From assembly GCA_028023455.1 (NCBI GenBank), contig JAQFVV010006340.1:2337438-2401437 (forward strand): a stretch of DNA of 64,000 nucleotides, in the 5' to 3' direction. Source of the stretch: Epiperipatus broadwayi. Lineage: Eukaryota; Onychophora; Udeonychophora; Euonychophora; Peripatidae. Every line of letters starts with the position of its first letter. Position 1 is the first letter of the stretch. The notes under the pieces are model-generated. The model was not told the origin of the DNA and ran no database searches. It saw only the letters and a program-made list of their open reading frames with translations. Made by a program: the position numbers and the translations under genes. Positions 1 through 12,445 of the stretch are shown piece after piece.

Positions 1-83
1 CTCAAAAGGTACATTTATGAAAAAAAAACAAAAAAAACAAGTTAAACTTGCTAACACTTGTATTCATAAATGTACCTTTTGAG
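1..83. repeat. Short inverted repeat (hairpin)
   Basis: The first 21 bases are the exact reverse complement of the last 21 bases of this interval, with an A-rich loop between them. The loop resembles the end of the dispersed repeat that follows, so this may be a folded-over end of that repeat. It could continue to the left of the window. Confidence 0.8.
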
Positions 84-94
84 GTTTTCTTGCA

Positions 95-478
95 ATGATA
101 TATATTGCAGAGGCTTCTACTATGTGGTGATACTGAACTGATATCAGACCCATATGGCTATCTGGCTTGCTATGTTGAGTTTGAAGTCATTACGTGTCTA
201 AAAAATTAATGCTTGCAAGCTAAATAAAAATTTTTTCATAAACACTCAGAGTTAGTGTTTAGATTAATTTCTTATTCTTATCCTTCACTGATGATAGCAA
301 ATCAGCTTGAAATCATGATTTGAAGGTGGAACTAATGATAGAGATAGTGAATGCTTACTCTGACGTTTATGTAAACAAACATATGCTTGATGGTGTTTTT
401 GGTAAAATGCCATCTATTGATCATAAATAAAGCATTAGTAAGTTTAACTTGTTTTTTTTTTGTTTTTCATATATATAT
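95..478 (+). repeat. Dispersed repeat R1, copy 1
   Basis: This stretch matches, in opposite orientation, the interval near 34.44-34.80 kb over about 370 bases, with scattered substitutions. Both copies share a segment about a Q-like 'gatatcag' site, a 'tttggtaaaatg' segment and a T-rich or A-rich edge followed by a short (TA)n. No reading frame or polymerase III boxes were recognised, so the class is unknown; a non-autonomous transposon is likely. Confidence 0.75.
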
Positions 479-2514
479 ATTAAAATGTTTATGAACTTAA
501 ACTCTTTTTAAAAAAAGTTATCTGTTGTTATAAAAAATTGTAATACTTAGAAAACCATCTGCAAGTAATTAATCAAACTTTAGTAAAAATTTGAATGTCT
601 TTTAAAAATAAAAACTAAGACCAAGAAGTAATCTGTTGACCGTTATTGTTCTCATCCAGAAATGACCAAAGTTTTCACTTTTATGCATTTAATTACTAAG
701 AAAACATTGCAAAAATTTATAAACAGGTCATTTGAATTACTGGTTTTTCTGGTATAAATAACTTTAAATTCTGCTTGAGGGGGTTCACTTGTTAACTTTT
801 ACCATGAGAAGCTTTGAGTAATGCAAACATTCTGACTCCCTTCTCAGAAGAATGGTCAATGCTCAAGACATAGTTCAAGCCCATAGCTTTTCCAGCCAAA
901 AGCATCAGAAGACATTGCACAAACACAGTCAAGTATAATGATCAGATACAGGAGCCTCAACAAAGAATACACAGTAACAATTTCCTGCAGAGCTCTTTAA
1001 AATAACTCTAATAAGTTTATAAATGAATTACTAAAACTCTAAGCTAGCTAATATTAATTGTGCCTTAACTTTTAAATTCTAATAATGTTTTAATAAACTA
1101 AAAGCTAAATTTCAATCTGTAAAATATAATTTAACTTCTAAAATAATACCTGTAAACTGGCCTACTTATTAAATTAAAATATAAAACTTTAAATGATTGT
1201 TAATAATATAGAGTTATTATTCTATCTTGTAATCTATAATCATGCCATCTTATTGTTTTTACATATTTATTTTATAATTTATGCTATGCCCAGTTCAGAA
1301 TGGAAGTTGATTTTATGAATAAAGTTTGAGGGGTGAGATAATTAGAGGCTCTCTACAAATTAAGAAATGTTGCTCTTTAGTACACACACACAAATCTCTG
1401 CTCTGAAACCTTAAATATATTCAATAACCTATTATGTTTAGCTTATTATTATTATTGCCATTTAATTAGATTTGCAAGTGAAAAAATTAATTAGTTAATA
1501 AATGTAAAAATGAGCTATACAGCATATTATATGTTTTACTTCCCATATATGCTTTTTTAGTTATATTACAAACTATGCAGATTTGCTAATAAACTTGGAT
1601 TACTTTTAAGTATTTCTTTTTAGCATGTTTTAAGAATTATAATTATGAACTGGCATATAGTAGTTTCATGGAATGAAACTATATTATGTTAATTAATATT
1701 ATGTTTAGCATGGCGAAGATGTCTTTAGAAAGCACATACATGCATATACTTGCTGTATGTTTTCTAAAAATGGGCTTCTAGTTTTAATGACAACTGCTTC
1801 TCTTTAGTTCAAATAGCTCTTCTTTAGAACTGGAACACAAGGATCCAGATCATTTTTATAAGCTGCTCCAATCACTGAACTATGTGTTCATTTTATTTGC
1901 TGCAAGTTGTGCAGTCTACAGAAACCAAGTACTTGAAACTAAATCCCCTGAATAACTGCACATTCAAGATGCACATCTCTAACAATATATACCACACCAT
2001 AGTATCTGAAGTCATACTACAAAGATCCAGTTCATCCCTCCATTAAGTAATATGTCAGCATTGATCTGAACATGTAATCTGATTTATACATATATAATCT
2101 GGATAGAGAGCCAATTGCAGCTGATTTAAGGTTATTGAATGACTTTTATTAAATGTTAAAATAATAAATCATCATTCTTGCACCAACTTAACCATCACAA
2201 GACTAATAGGTAGGGCAGAGTAGAATTAAGGCATGAATAGGCCATAGATTCTAAAAACTGTAATCAACTCTTTGAAATGTAGTGCATCAGATGAGACACT
2301 GTTGTCAAACTCGCTCATCATTGTTTACATGTGTGTGTGTCCTTTAATGCACTCTTGTTTATTTGATTTATATTGATTGATTAAAATATATTATAACTGT
2401 GTTGAGTTTCATTCATAATCCATCTCAAATCTTAGTAAAATCTTTTAATCCTAAATCTTAGTGTTACTTATTAATATATGCCTTGTTTAGACATCCATAG
2501 ATGTGGGTATTTAT
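479..2514. other. A+T-rich stretch, no gene recognised
   Basis: Nothing could be assigned here. Base composition is slightly more balanced around 800-1000 and 1800-2060, but no long reading frame, splice-site pair or repeat partner elsewhere in the window was found. Confidence 0.5.
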
Positions 2515-2522
2515 TTAAAATA
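2515..2522. repeat. Candidate target-site duplication, left
   Basis: TTAAAATA immediately outside the left arm, identical to 14083-14090 outside the right arm. The motif is A+T-rich, so chance is possible, but both copies sit at the positions expected from the arm ends. Confidence 0.55.
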
Positions 2523-3766
2523 GGGTAATTGTAACTTACACCACATGTGGCCACCGAGTAATGCTGAAGTATCATCAACAAGTGATAAGAAGCCTGCATG
2601 TGGTAAAAAATAATAAAAACACTGAAATCATAAAAAATGCCCGAGGCAATCAAAAAAATACATCAAAAGTACAAATTAATAAAAAAAACTAAGAAAATGC
2701 TAAAAACTTCAAATTAAAAAAAAAAAAAAACAGGAATCAGTGAAAATATGACAACCCCCCTCCAAATCAAGAATTTGTCACTTTTGAGGCAATATATATC
2801 AAACGAATACATCGAAAGTACAATTTATAAAAAAAAACAAGAAAATGCTATAAAATTCAAATTAAAAAAGCAGAAATCAGTGAAAGTAGTAAACAAACAA
2901 TACATCAAAATGGACAAATTGAAATGACTAAATCAAACAAACAACAATGGAGGAATGTGGAGAAAATTTCCTCAAATCATTGAAATGGACAAATTGAAAT
3001 GACTAAATCACACAAATCCTTCTAAAATACAAATTAAAAAATAAACAAACCAAGAAAAGCTACAAAATTATGAATTACCACAAAAACAGTAAAACTATCT
3101 CTAAAAACTGAAAAGTGGTGGTTGGGTATTCATTAAAAATGTGTGCAAGTTACCAAACTAGAATTTCATCAATATTTAGATTGCAAAATTTGCAAATATG
3201 CATAATCATCGGTGACACAAAAAATAAATAAAAAATCCTTTCAAATCATCTATGGAACAATAAATAAAAAAACACTCAAATATGTCAAACATAAAAACAA
3301 CACTCGCCAAGGAAAAATTTCTAACCAAAAGTAGCTGAAATAGCCAAATTGAAATGACTAATTTACACAAATTTTTCTAAAATACAAATTAAAAAAACAC
3401 AAACCAAGAAAAGGCTATGAAATTCGAATTACAGCAAAAACAGTAAAACGATAATGTAAATGTCTAAACAAGTAACGAACCTCATTAACTGATAGTAGGG
3501 ATGGCATAGTTTTCAAAAAATTATACTAAATTTTATCAGTTTAATTAAAAAAATAAAAAAACTTTCAACATTTTCAAATATACCTTTGCCATTACATTTC
3601 AAAATAGGAATTTATGTATGCTAAAAAGCAATAAGAACATTACACCAGAGAGGTTCTAATTGTCTCTCAAAACTTTATCAATTAATTTTGCTCTGCTGTT
3701 CAAATTATAGAAAAGCATCAAAAATAAGTAGTTTTCAAAAAGATTCTAAAGCAGTGATTAATATAT
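2523..3766. repeat. Foldback left arm, outer part
   Basis: Inverted counterpart of about 12860-14082. It also contains imperfect direct subrepeats: a segment with 'caagaaaa', 'acaaaatt' and 'caaaaacagtaaa' recurs several times, as does 'ggacaaattgaaatgacta'. The arm is therefore built from tandem subunits as well as being inverted. Confidence 0.75.
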
Positions 3767-5936
3767 TGTAACGGGCACATATGTATGTTACATTATTTTT
3801 TGTTAGTAAACATAAAAAAAAAGTTTGCCAATAAAAATTTCTTTTTTAAGAATTAAAAACTGAAAATTAAAAAATCATCTTAAACTCGCATATATATAAA
3901 ATCGCACAGATAAATAATTATTAAAATAAAACTTTATTAAAAAAAGAGTAGTTTAAAACTAAATTTTCAGAAAAGATTTAGAGATAAAAATATATGTTTA
4001 AGTTTGAAAACAAATTAATTAATCTTTTGTAAAATGGAAATTATTATTTTAATTACTAAACTAGCCTTTGAGCATTTAAATGTATAAGCATCGGTCAGAT
4101 AGGAAAACAATAGAAACTTTTAGCAAATGAAAGAAATCCATCGGGAAATCGGACCTCAATGAAAAGGTTTTCACCATCATGACGTAATGTTGAGTTAATC
4201 CACAAAATTATTATAAAAGGAAAGGTTTGAAAATAAAAGAGTTAGTTATTATGATGTGACTATATGTGTTAGTGTGGAGTTGAAGGAGAAGGGATTGAAA
4301 AGACGCACTCTTCAATCCCTTCAGTTTTGTTAAAAAAAAAAGAGAAATGACATCATTTTTTTTTTCTACATTAAGGACCAACTAAACTAAAAGACCTCCG
4401 GATAAATAAATAAAAAAAAACAATGGCTAACTCAACCAATCTTTTTAGGACGGCATGGGAATTCATGTTCAAATGGCAAGCAACAGATAAAGATGAACTG
4501 TTTTAAACCATAAGAACTTTATAATTAATGAACATTAAATTAAAAACTTTCCGTATTTAAAATAATTAAGAAATAGAATCCTATCTGACCAACATTATTT
4601 ATTAATTAGTTATAATTTTATTTAATGTATTTCTTTTGTAAAATCATTTCCATTTATTTATTTATTTGTTCTTTAAGTTTTATTATGATTTCTGTTTTTC
4701 ATTAAACTAGTTATATAAATATTAAACTTAAGTCGGGTGTGAATGGCTATATAGATTTGTAAAGTTATATTAGGGGAGGGTAATCTTAGGTTATTCGTTT
4801 CGTAGTTGAATTAGGTCAATGGATTGGATATATTGGTGTAATTAGTAGATGTAGTACGAGATTCGCTATGGGCAGAATTGCTATTATATGCCGCACACTT
4901 CCATTTTGCCTATGGAAGGGATTATAAGACGTAGAACGCTGTTCCTTTCGATGGAGTTTTTTTTTATTGCTCTTATCATCAGATAGATGTAATATTCCTA
5001 TCTGACAAGAAGCAGTTTCTTCTCTTAACCTAATTGTGCTGCCGTATTCATATTACATTGAACACATCGATATATCAGATGGATTGAAGTTTGGTTTGAC
5101 TGTGAACCTTTGGCCTAAGGTTAAACAAGGATTGAATATTTTCTTTTCAAATGCAAATCTATGTAGTCTATTCATACTCGACACTCTAAATAAAGATGCA
5201 TTAAATTTAAGTTGGGTATAGATGCTTGCATGGGTTCGTTACCAGTTGATTATGTTTTTGGTTTTCATATTCGATCAAAATATATATAGACATTCGGTAA
5301 ATACTGATACCTTACGGTGAGTATCTAAAATGTATTTATTCGGATGTCTTTTAAGTTATTGGTGTTAATGCAAGCATCTTATGGTGAATGCTATTGGGTT
5401 ACTTATAAATTTCCCTCTGCAATTGACGGTATCAATGATTTTGTATTTTGATCGTTTATGTTTATTTTGAAATGTTTTTGACCGTGGAATCTATGTAACC
5501 GATCTATACTCAACATTTTTAAACAAATCTGTGCAAACTAATAATAGTATAAAATTTAAAATGTAAATTAAAAATCTAAAATAAAAGTAAAAATAATGTT
5601 AAATGTTAAAGTAAACATATTAAAATAATAATGTTAAATCTTATATATATATATGCGTAAATAAATTTTTGTATGTTAATTACTGGCAGTGGCTTATTTT
5701 ATTTATTTTTTAATATTGAAATATAATTAGATAAGATATTATATTATTAAATCTCTGCTACTCCCTGAGCTAGTGACATGGGCTAATGACCGGATATCAA
5801 AATATATAAATAAAAAAAAAAAAATTTTTTTTTTGACTTACGTATCTGCCTACTTTATAAATTTTTCTAGGTTCAAATGCCTAGATGGCGCCCTGTAGTG
5901 CAGATCACGTTAAGTCTTATTCTCCGGATCGTTACA
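3767..5936 (+). repeat. Element A LTR 1 (2.17 kb)
   Basis: Begins TGTAACGGG and ends GATCGTTACA. It contains TATAAAAGG at 4212-4220 and a stem-loop around 4291-4321 with complementary GGGATTGAA and TTCAATCCC arms. Copies at 6669 and 9580 differ by few substitutions, indicating young or homogenised repeats. Confidence 0.7.
4212..4220 (+). promoter_or_regulatory. TATA box in element A LTR 1
   Basis: TATAAAAGG, a strong TATA consensus, conserved at 7116-7124 and 10027-10035 in the other LTRs. It lies about 445 bases into the LTR, where a U3 promoter could end. It has not been tied to a start site. Confidence 0.45.
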
Positions 5937-6668
5937 ACTGGCCACCCAACTTGGGCCGATCTATTAATAAAAACCACATATACCCTGAGTAAATTTCTTT
6001 TTTCAAAATGAAATATTTTTATCTGTTACATAAAGTCGTATACTTTAAATCTTATAAAAGCACTGCCAGAAGAAATTGTGCATATATATTAAACACGAGA
6101 AAGTATAAATAATTTTAAAACTAATTTTTGTTAAAAAAAAAAAGTCAAAAGGTTGCAATAAATATGTTTTTTTGTTTGTTGATATATATTATGCTTTAAC
6201 ATGTATAGGCGCGCACAGCCACGTAAGTTTATGATCGAAATGTGGTACCTTACGATGAGTACCATTGGGAATTTACTTCAGTGTAATCCTATTTAAGCAT
6301 TTTAATCAGTCATAAATAAGTTGGTGGTATTTATAATTGTGCTGCAAATATACACGTATAAATCCATTATCTTTCAAAACGTATTTAGTTCAATGCAACC
6401 TTCTTAAATAAATAATTTAAATAACTTGCTTGTCATGCCGTGTGTAAAAATAAAATGTATAAAAAAAAATAAAATAATAGAACTCTTGTGGGGAGGAGGT
6501 GTAGACGTGGATGGTCCTTAGGAAAACGATAGTCAACATTTTTTTTTGTATATAGTCTTTATACTAACCGAATGTTTTGTAAATTTTGTTAATCGTGTAC
6601 CGTAATTACTAACCCTAAGTAAAATATTTTTTTTTGTTCATTTTTTTTTTTAAGCAAGTTTACTGATA
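5937..6668 (+). other. Element A internal segment 1 (noncoding)
   Basis: A 732-base spacer between LTRs 1 and 2 without a significant reading frame. It starts with a possible primer site. A purine-rich GTGGGGAGGAGG near 6488 followed by TGTAGACG looks like a polypurine tract plus LTR start, but the repeat boundary used here lies about 170 bases further on, so the true 3' LTR edge is ambiguous. Confidence 0.6.
5939..5957 (+). promoter_or_regulatory. Candidate primer binding site, element A
   Basis: TGGCCACCCAACTTGGGCC starts two bases after the LTR end. It resembles the TGGCGCCCAACGTGGGGC site, complementary to tRNA-Lys, that many Ty3/Gypsy elements and lentiviruses use, with several mismatches. 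Placement and the TGG start support the call; the priming tRNA is inferred. Confidence 0.5.
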
Positions 6669-8847
6669 TGTAATGGGCACATACGTACGTTACATTATTT
6701 TTTATTAGTAAACATAAAAAAAAAAAGTTCGCCAATAAAAATTTCTTTTTTAAGAATTAAAAATTGAAAATTAAAAAATCATCTTAAACTCGCATATATA
6801 TAAAATCACACAGATAAATAATTATTAAAATAAAACTTTATTAAAAAAAGAGTAGTTTAAAACTAAATTTTCAGAAAAGATTTAGAGATAAAAATATATG
6901 TTTAAGTTTGAAAACAAATTAATTAATCTTTTGTAAAATGGAAATGATTATTTTAATTAGTAAACTAGCCTTTGGGCATTTAAATGTATAAGCATCGGTC
7001 AGATAGGAAAACAATAGAAACTTTTAGCAAATGAAAGAAATCCATCAGGAAATCGGACCTCAACGAAAAGGTTTTCACCATCATGACGTAATGTTGAGTT
7101 AATCCACAAAATTATTATAAAAGGAAAGGTTTGAAAATAAAAGAGTTAGTTATTACGATGTGACTATATGTGTTAGTGTGGAGTTGAAGGAGAAGGGATT
7201 GAAAAGACGCACTCTTCAATCCCTTCAGTTTTGTTAAAAAAAAAAAAGAGAAATGACATCGTTTTTTTTTCTACATTAAGGACCAACTAAACTAAAAGAC
7301 CTCCGGATAAATAAATAAAAAACAATGGCTAACTCAACCAATCTTTTTAGGATGGCATGGGAATTCATGTTCAAATGGCAAGCAACAGATAAAGATGAAC
7401 TGTTTTAAACCGTAAGAACTTTATAATTAATGAACATTAAATTAAAAACTTTCCGTATTTAAAATAATTAAGAAATAGAATCCTATCTGACCAACATTAT
7501 TTATTAATTAGTTATAATTTTATTTAATGTATTTCTTTTGTAAAATCATTTCCATTTATTTATTTATTTGTTCTTTAAGTTTTATTATGATTTCTGTTTT
7601 TCATTAAACTAGTTATATAAATATTAAACTTAAGTCGGGCATGAATGGCTATATAGATTTGTAAAGTTATATTAGGGGAGGGTAATCTTAGGTTATTCGT
7701 TTTGTAGTTGAATTAGGTCAATGGATTGGATATATTGGTGTAATTAGTAGATGTAGTACGAGATTCGCTATGGGCAGAATTGCTATTATACGCCGCACAC
7801 TTCCGTTTTGCCTATGGAAGGGATTATAAGATGTAGAACGCTGTTCCTTTCGATGGAGTTTTTTTTTTATTGCTCTTCTTGTCTGATAGATGTAATATTC
7901 CTATCTGATGAGAAGCAGTTTCTTCTCTTAACCTAATTGTGCTGCCGTATTCGTATTACATTGAACACATCGATATATCAGATGGATTGAAGTTTGGTTT
8001 GACTGCGAACCTTTGGCCTAAGGTTAAACAAGGATTGAATATTTTCTTTTCAAATGCAAATCTATGTAGTCTATTCATACTCGACACTCTAAATAAAGAT
8101 GCATTAAATTTAAGTTGGGTATAGATGCTTGCATGGGTTCATTACCGGTTGATTATGTTTTTGGTTTTCATATTCGATCAAAATATATATAGACATTCGG
8201 TAAATACTGATACCTTATGGTGAGTATCTAAAATGTATTTATTCGGATGTCTTTTAAGTTATTGGTGTTAATGCAAGCATCTTATGGTGAATGCTATTGG
8301 GTTACTTATAAATTTCCCTCTGCAATTGACGGTATCAATGATTTTGTATTTTGATCGTTTATGTTTATTTTGAAATGTTTTTGACCGTGGAATCTATGTA
8401 ACCGATCTATACTCAACATTTTTAAACAAATCTGTGCGAACTAATAATAGTATAAAATTTAAAATGTAAATTAAAAATCTAAAATAAAAGTAAAAATAAT
8501 GTTAAATGTTAAAGTAAACATATTAAAATAATAATGTTAAATCTTATATATATATATATATATGTGCGTAAATAAATTTTTGTATGTTAATTACTGGCAG
8601 TGGCTTATTTTATTTATTTTTTAATATTGAAATATAATTAGATAAGATATTATATTATTAAATCTCTGCTACTCCCTGAGCTAGTGACTTGGGCTAATGA
8701 CCGGATATCAAAATATATAAATAAAATTTAAAAAAAATTTTTTTTGACTTACGTATCTGCCTACTTTATAAATTTTTCTAGGTTCAAATGCCTAGATGGC
8801 GCCCTGTAGTGCAGATCACGTTAAGTGTTATTCTCCGGATCATTATA
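6669..8847 (+). repeat. Element A LTR 2
   Basis: Second copy, starting TGTAATGGG and ending CATTATA in place of CGTTACA, so its right edge has mutated. It is otherwise nearly the same as LTR 1, with a longer (TA)n near 8546. Confidence 0.7.
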
Positions 8848-9579
8848 ACTGGCCACCCAACTTGGGCCGATCTATTAATAAAAACCACATATACCCTGAG
8901 TAAATTTCTTTTTTCAAAATGAAATATTTTTATCTGTTACATAAAGTCGTATACTTTAAATCTTATAAAAGCACTGCCAGAAGAAATTGTGCATATATAT
9001 TAAACACAAGAAAGTATAAATAATTTTAAAACTAATTTTTGTTAAAAAAAAAAAAAGTCAAAAGGTTGCAATAAATATTTTTTTTTGTTTGTTGATATAT
9101 ATTATGCTTTAACGTGTATAGGCGCGCACAGCCACGTAAGTTTATGATCGAAATGTGGTACCTTACGATGAGTACCATTGGGAATTTACTTCAGTGTAAT
9201 CCTATTTAAGCATTTTAATCAGTCATAAATAAGTTGGTGGTATTTATAATTGTGCTGCAAATATACACGTATAAATCCATTATCTTTCAAAACGTATTTA
9301 GTTCAATGCAACCTTCTTAAATAAATAATTTAAATAACTTGCTTGTCATGCCGTGTGTAAAAATAAAATGTATAAAAATAAATAAAATAATAGAACTCTT
9401 GTGGGGAGGAGGTGTAGACGTGGATGGTCCTTAGGAAAACGATAGTCAACATTTTTTTTTGTATATAGTCTTTATACTAACCGAATGTTTTGTAAATTTT
9501 GTTAATCGTGTACCGTAATTACTAACCCTAAGTAAAATATTTTTTTTGTTCATTTTTTTTTTAAGCAAGTTTACTGATA
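8848..9579 (+). other. Element A internal segment 2 (noncoding)
   Basis: Near-identical copy of 5937-6668, including the primer-site-like start and the GTGGGGAGGAGG motif. No gene is recognised. Confidence 0.6.
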
Positions 9580-11750
9580 TGTAACGGGCACATACGTACG
9601 TTACATTATTTTTTATTAGTAAACATAAAAAAAAAAAGTTCGCCAATAAAAATTTCTTTTTTAAGAATTAAAAACTAAAAATTAAAAAATCATCTTAAAC
9701 TCGCATATATATAAAATCGCACAGATAAATAATTATTAAAATAAAACTTTATTAAAAAAAGAGTAGTTTAAAACTAAATTTTCAGAAAAGATTTAGAGAT
9801 AAAAATATATGTTTAAGTTTGAAAACAAATTAATTAATCTTTTGTAAAATGGAAATGATTATTTTAATTAGTAAACTAGCCTTTGGGCATTTAAATGTAT
9901 AAGCATCGGTCAGATAGGAAAACAATAGAAACTTTTAGCAAATGAAAGAAATCCATCGGGAAATTGGACCTCAATGAAAAGGTTTTCACCATCATGATGT
10001 AATGTTGAGTTAATCCACAAAATTATTATAAAAGGAAAGGTTTGAAAATAAAAGAAATTAGTTATTACGATGTGACTATATGTGTTAGTGTGGAGTTGAA
10101 GGAGAAGGGATTGAAAAGATGCACTCTTCAATCCCTTCAGTTTTGTTAAAAAAAAAAGAGAAATGACATCATTTTTTTTTCTACATTAAGGACCAACTAA
10201 ACTAAAAGACCTCCGGATAAATAAATAAAAAAACAACGGCTAACTCAACCAATCTTTTTAGGATGGCATGGGAATTCATGTTCAAATGGCAAGCAACAGA
10301 TAAAGATGAACTGTTTTAAACCATAAGAACTTTATAATTAATGAACATTAAATTAAAAACTTTCCGTATTTAAAATAATTAAGAAATAGAATCCTATCTG
10401 ACCAACATTATTTATTAATTAGTTATAATTTTATTTAATGTATTTCTTTTGTAAAATCATTTCCATTTATTTATTTATTTGTTCTTTAAGTTTTATTATG
10501 ATTTCTGTTTTTCATTAAACTAGTTATATAAATATTAAACTTAAGTCGGGCGTGAATGGCTATATAGATTTGTAAAGTTATATTAGGGGAGGGTAATCTT
10601 AGGTTATTCGTTTTGTAGTTGAATTAGGTCAATGGATTGGATATATTGGTGTAATTAGTAGATGTAGTATGAGATTCGCTATGGGCAGAATCGCTATTAT
10701 ACGCCGCACACTTCCGTTTTGCCTATGGAAGGGATTATAAGATGTAGAACGCTGTTCCTTTCGATGGAGTTTTTTTTTATTGCTCTTCTTGTCTGATAGA
10801 TGTAATATTCCTATCTGATGAGAAGCAGTTTCTTCTCTTAACCTAATTGTGCTGCCATATTCATATTACATTGAACACATCGATATATCAGATGGATTGA
10901 AGTTTGGTTTGACTGCGAACCTTTGGCCTAAGGTTAAACAAGGATTGAATATTTTCTTTTCAAATGCAAATCTATGTAGTCTATTCATACTCGACACTCT
11001 AAATAAAGATGCATTAAATTTAAGTTGGGTATAGATGCTTGCATGGGTTCGTTACCGGTTGATTATGTTTTTGGTTTTCATATTCGATCAAAATATATAT
11101 AGACATTCGGTAAATACTGATACCTTATGGTGAGTATCTAAAATGTATTTATTCGGATGTCTTTTAAGTTATTGGTGTTAATGCAAGCATCTTATGGTGA
11201 ATGCTATTGGGTTACTTATAAATTTCCCTCTGCAATTGACGGTATCAATGATTTTGTATTTTGATCGTTTATGTTTATTTTGAAATGTTTTTGACCATGG
11301 AATCTATGTAACCGATCTATACTCAACATTTTTAAACAAATCTGTGCGAACTAATAATAGTATAAAATTTAAAATGTAAATTAAAAATCTAAAATAAAAG
11401 TAAAAATAATGTTAAATGTTAAAGTAAACATATTAAAATAATAATGTTAAATCTTATATATATATATATGTGCGTAAATAAATTTTTGTATGTTAATTAC
11501 TGGCAGTGGCTTATTTTATTTATTTTTTAATATTGAAATATAATTAGATAAGATATTATATTATTAAATCTCTGCTACTCCCTGAGCTAGTGACATGGGC
11601 TAATGACCAGATATCAAAATATATAAATAAAATAATTTTTTTTTTTTTGACTTACGTATCTGCCTACTTTATAAATTTTTCTAGGTTCAAATGCCTAGAT
11701 GGCGCCCTGTAGTGCAGATCACGTTAAGTGTTAATCTCCGGATCGTTACA
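9580..11750 (+). repeat. Element A LTR 3
   Basis: Third copy, TGTAACGGG to GATCGTTACA, directly followed by ATATATTA from the foldback arm. The intact right edge with adjacent ATAT mirrors the left edge of LTR 1. Confidence 0.7.
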
Positions 11751-12153
11751 ATATATTAAAAAGCAATAATAAATTTATACGGGAACTTATATTCATGAAA
11801 GTAATTATATATTTTACTTTGAAATTATGAAAAAGCACTTAAATATTTTAAAAATAGATTTATAGAAATATTCAAGAAAAATCGCTACCCAATTTTTGTC
11901 AAGGTTGATTTGTAGCAGATTATTTTATTATTTTCAGCATTCTTGTAGCACATGTAAGTAATAACCCTTTTTTCAAACATATTTAATTCAGAACATTTAA
12001 TTAATAACAATAGATTTAATAACGATCATTATTTGGTTTAAGAAATATAAAACAAAGATGGCACAAAATTAACAGCAGGCTTTTGGTGTAAATATGAATG
12101 AAGACTTTTACAAACACATTGCACTGATGAACAACTGTGATTATTTGTTTTGT
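11751..12153. repeat. Foldback left arm, inner part
   Basis: Continuation of the left arm after the LTR insertion. It pairs with about 12446-12860 and shares 'cacccaatttttgtcaagg'-like and 'gtagcacatgtaagta' landmarks with the right arm. A 'caaagatggcacaaa' motif near 12055 also has a second, offset partner near 12410-12440, so the centre is internally repeated. Confidence 0.7.
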
Positions 12154-12445
12154 ACATGTTTAAGATTGTATTCATCTCTGTAAAAAATAATCCTTTTTAA
12201 CACAGTAAAAAAAATCCCAACAACTTCTATTTGTAGCAGTACAAATTACTAAATATGTCAGAATAAAACTGAACAGATATTTCAAAGAGTACATCAGTTA
12301 TATTTTGATTAAATTTGTCAGCTCAAGAAATTATATTTTTCATGTAAAATGTCTATTGCATCACTGTTTATTTTAAACATACAAACTGTGACATGTGCTG
12401 CCAAAAAAAAAGCCTGCTGTTGATTTGTGCAATCTTTGTTTTATT

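Larger units (their letters stand above)
3767..11750 (+). mobile_element. LTR-type element A, three LTRs and two internal segments
   Basis: A unit of about 2.9 kb repeats 2.75 times, and can be read as LTR-internal-LTR-internal-LTR. It begins TGTAACGGG and ends CGTTACA, the TG...CA form of LTRs. The matching site in the right foldback arm reads through without it and implies a 4-bp duplication, ATAT, as expected for retroviral-type integration. Just after LTR 1 lies a site resembling a tRNA primer site. No gag or pol reading frame is visible; the longest open frames are about 60 codons. A three-LTR form usually arises by recombination between elements or repeats. A plain tandem repeat mobilised in some other way remains possible. 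Confidence 0.7.

Noticed and set aside
5036-11034. A 61-codon frame conserved in all three element A LTRs (5036, 7939, 10849)
   Set aside because: It starts at GTG, the surrounding noncoding DNA is just as conserved, and the copies are too similar to show codon-level constraint.
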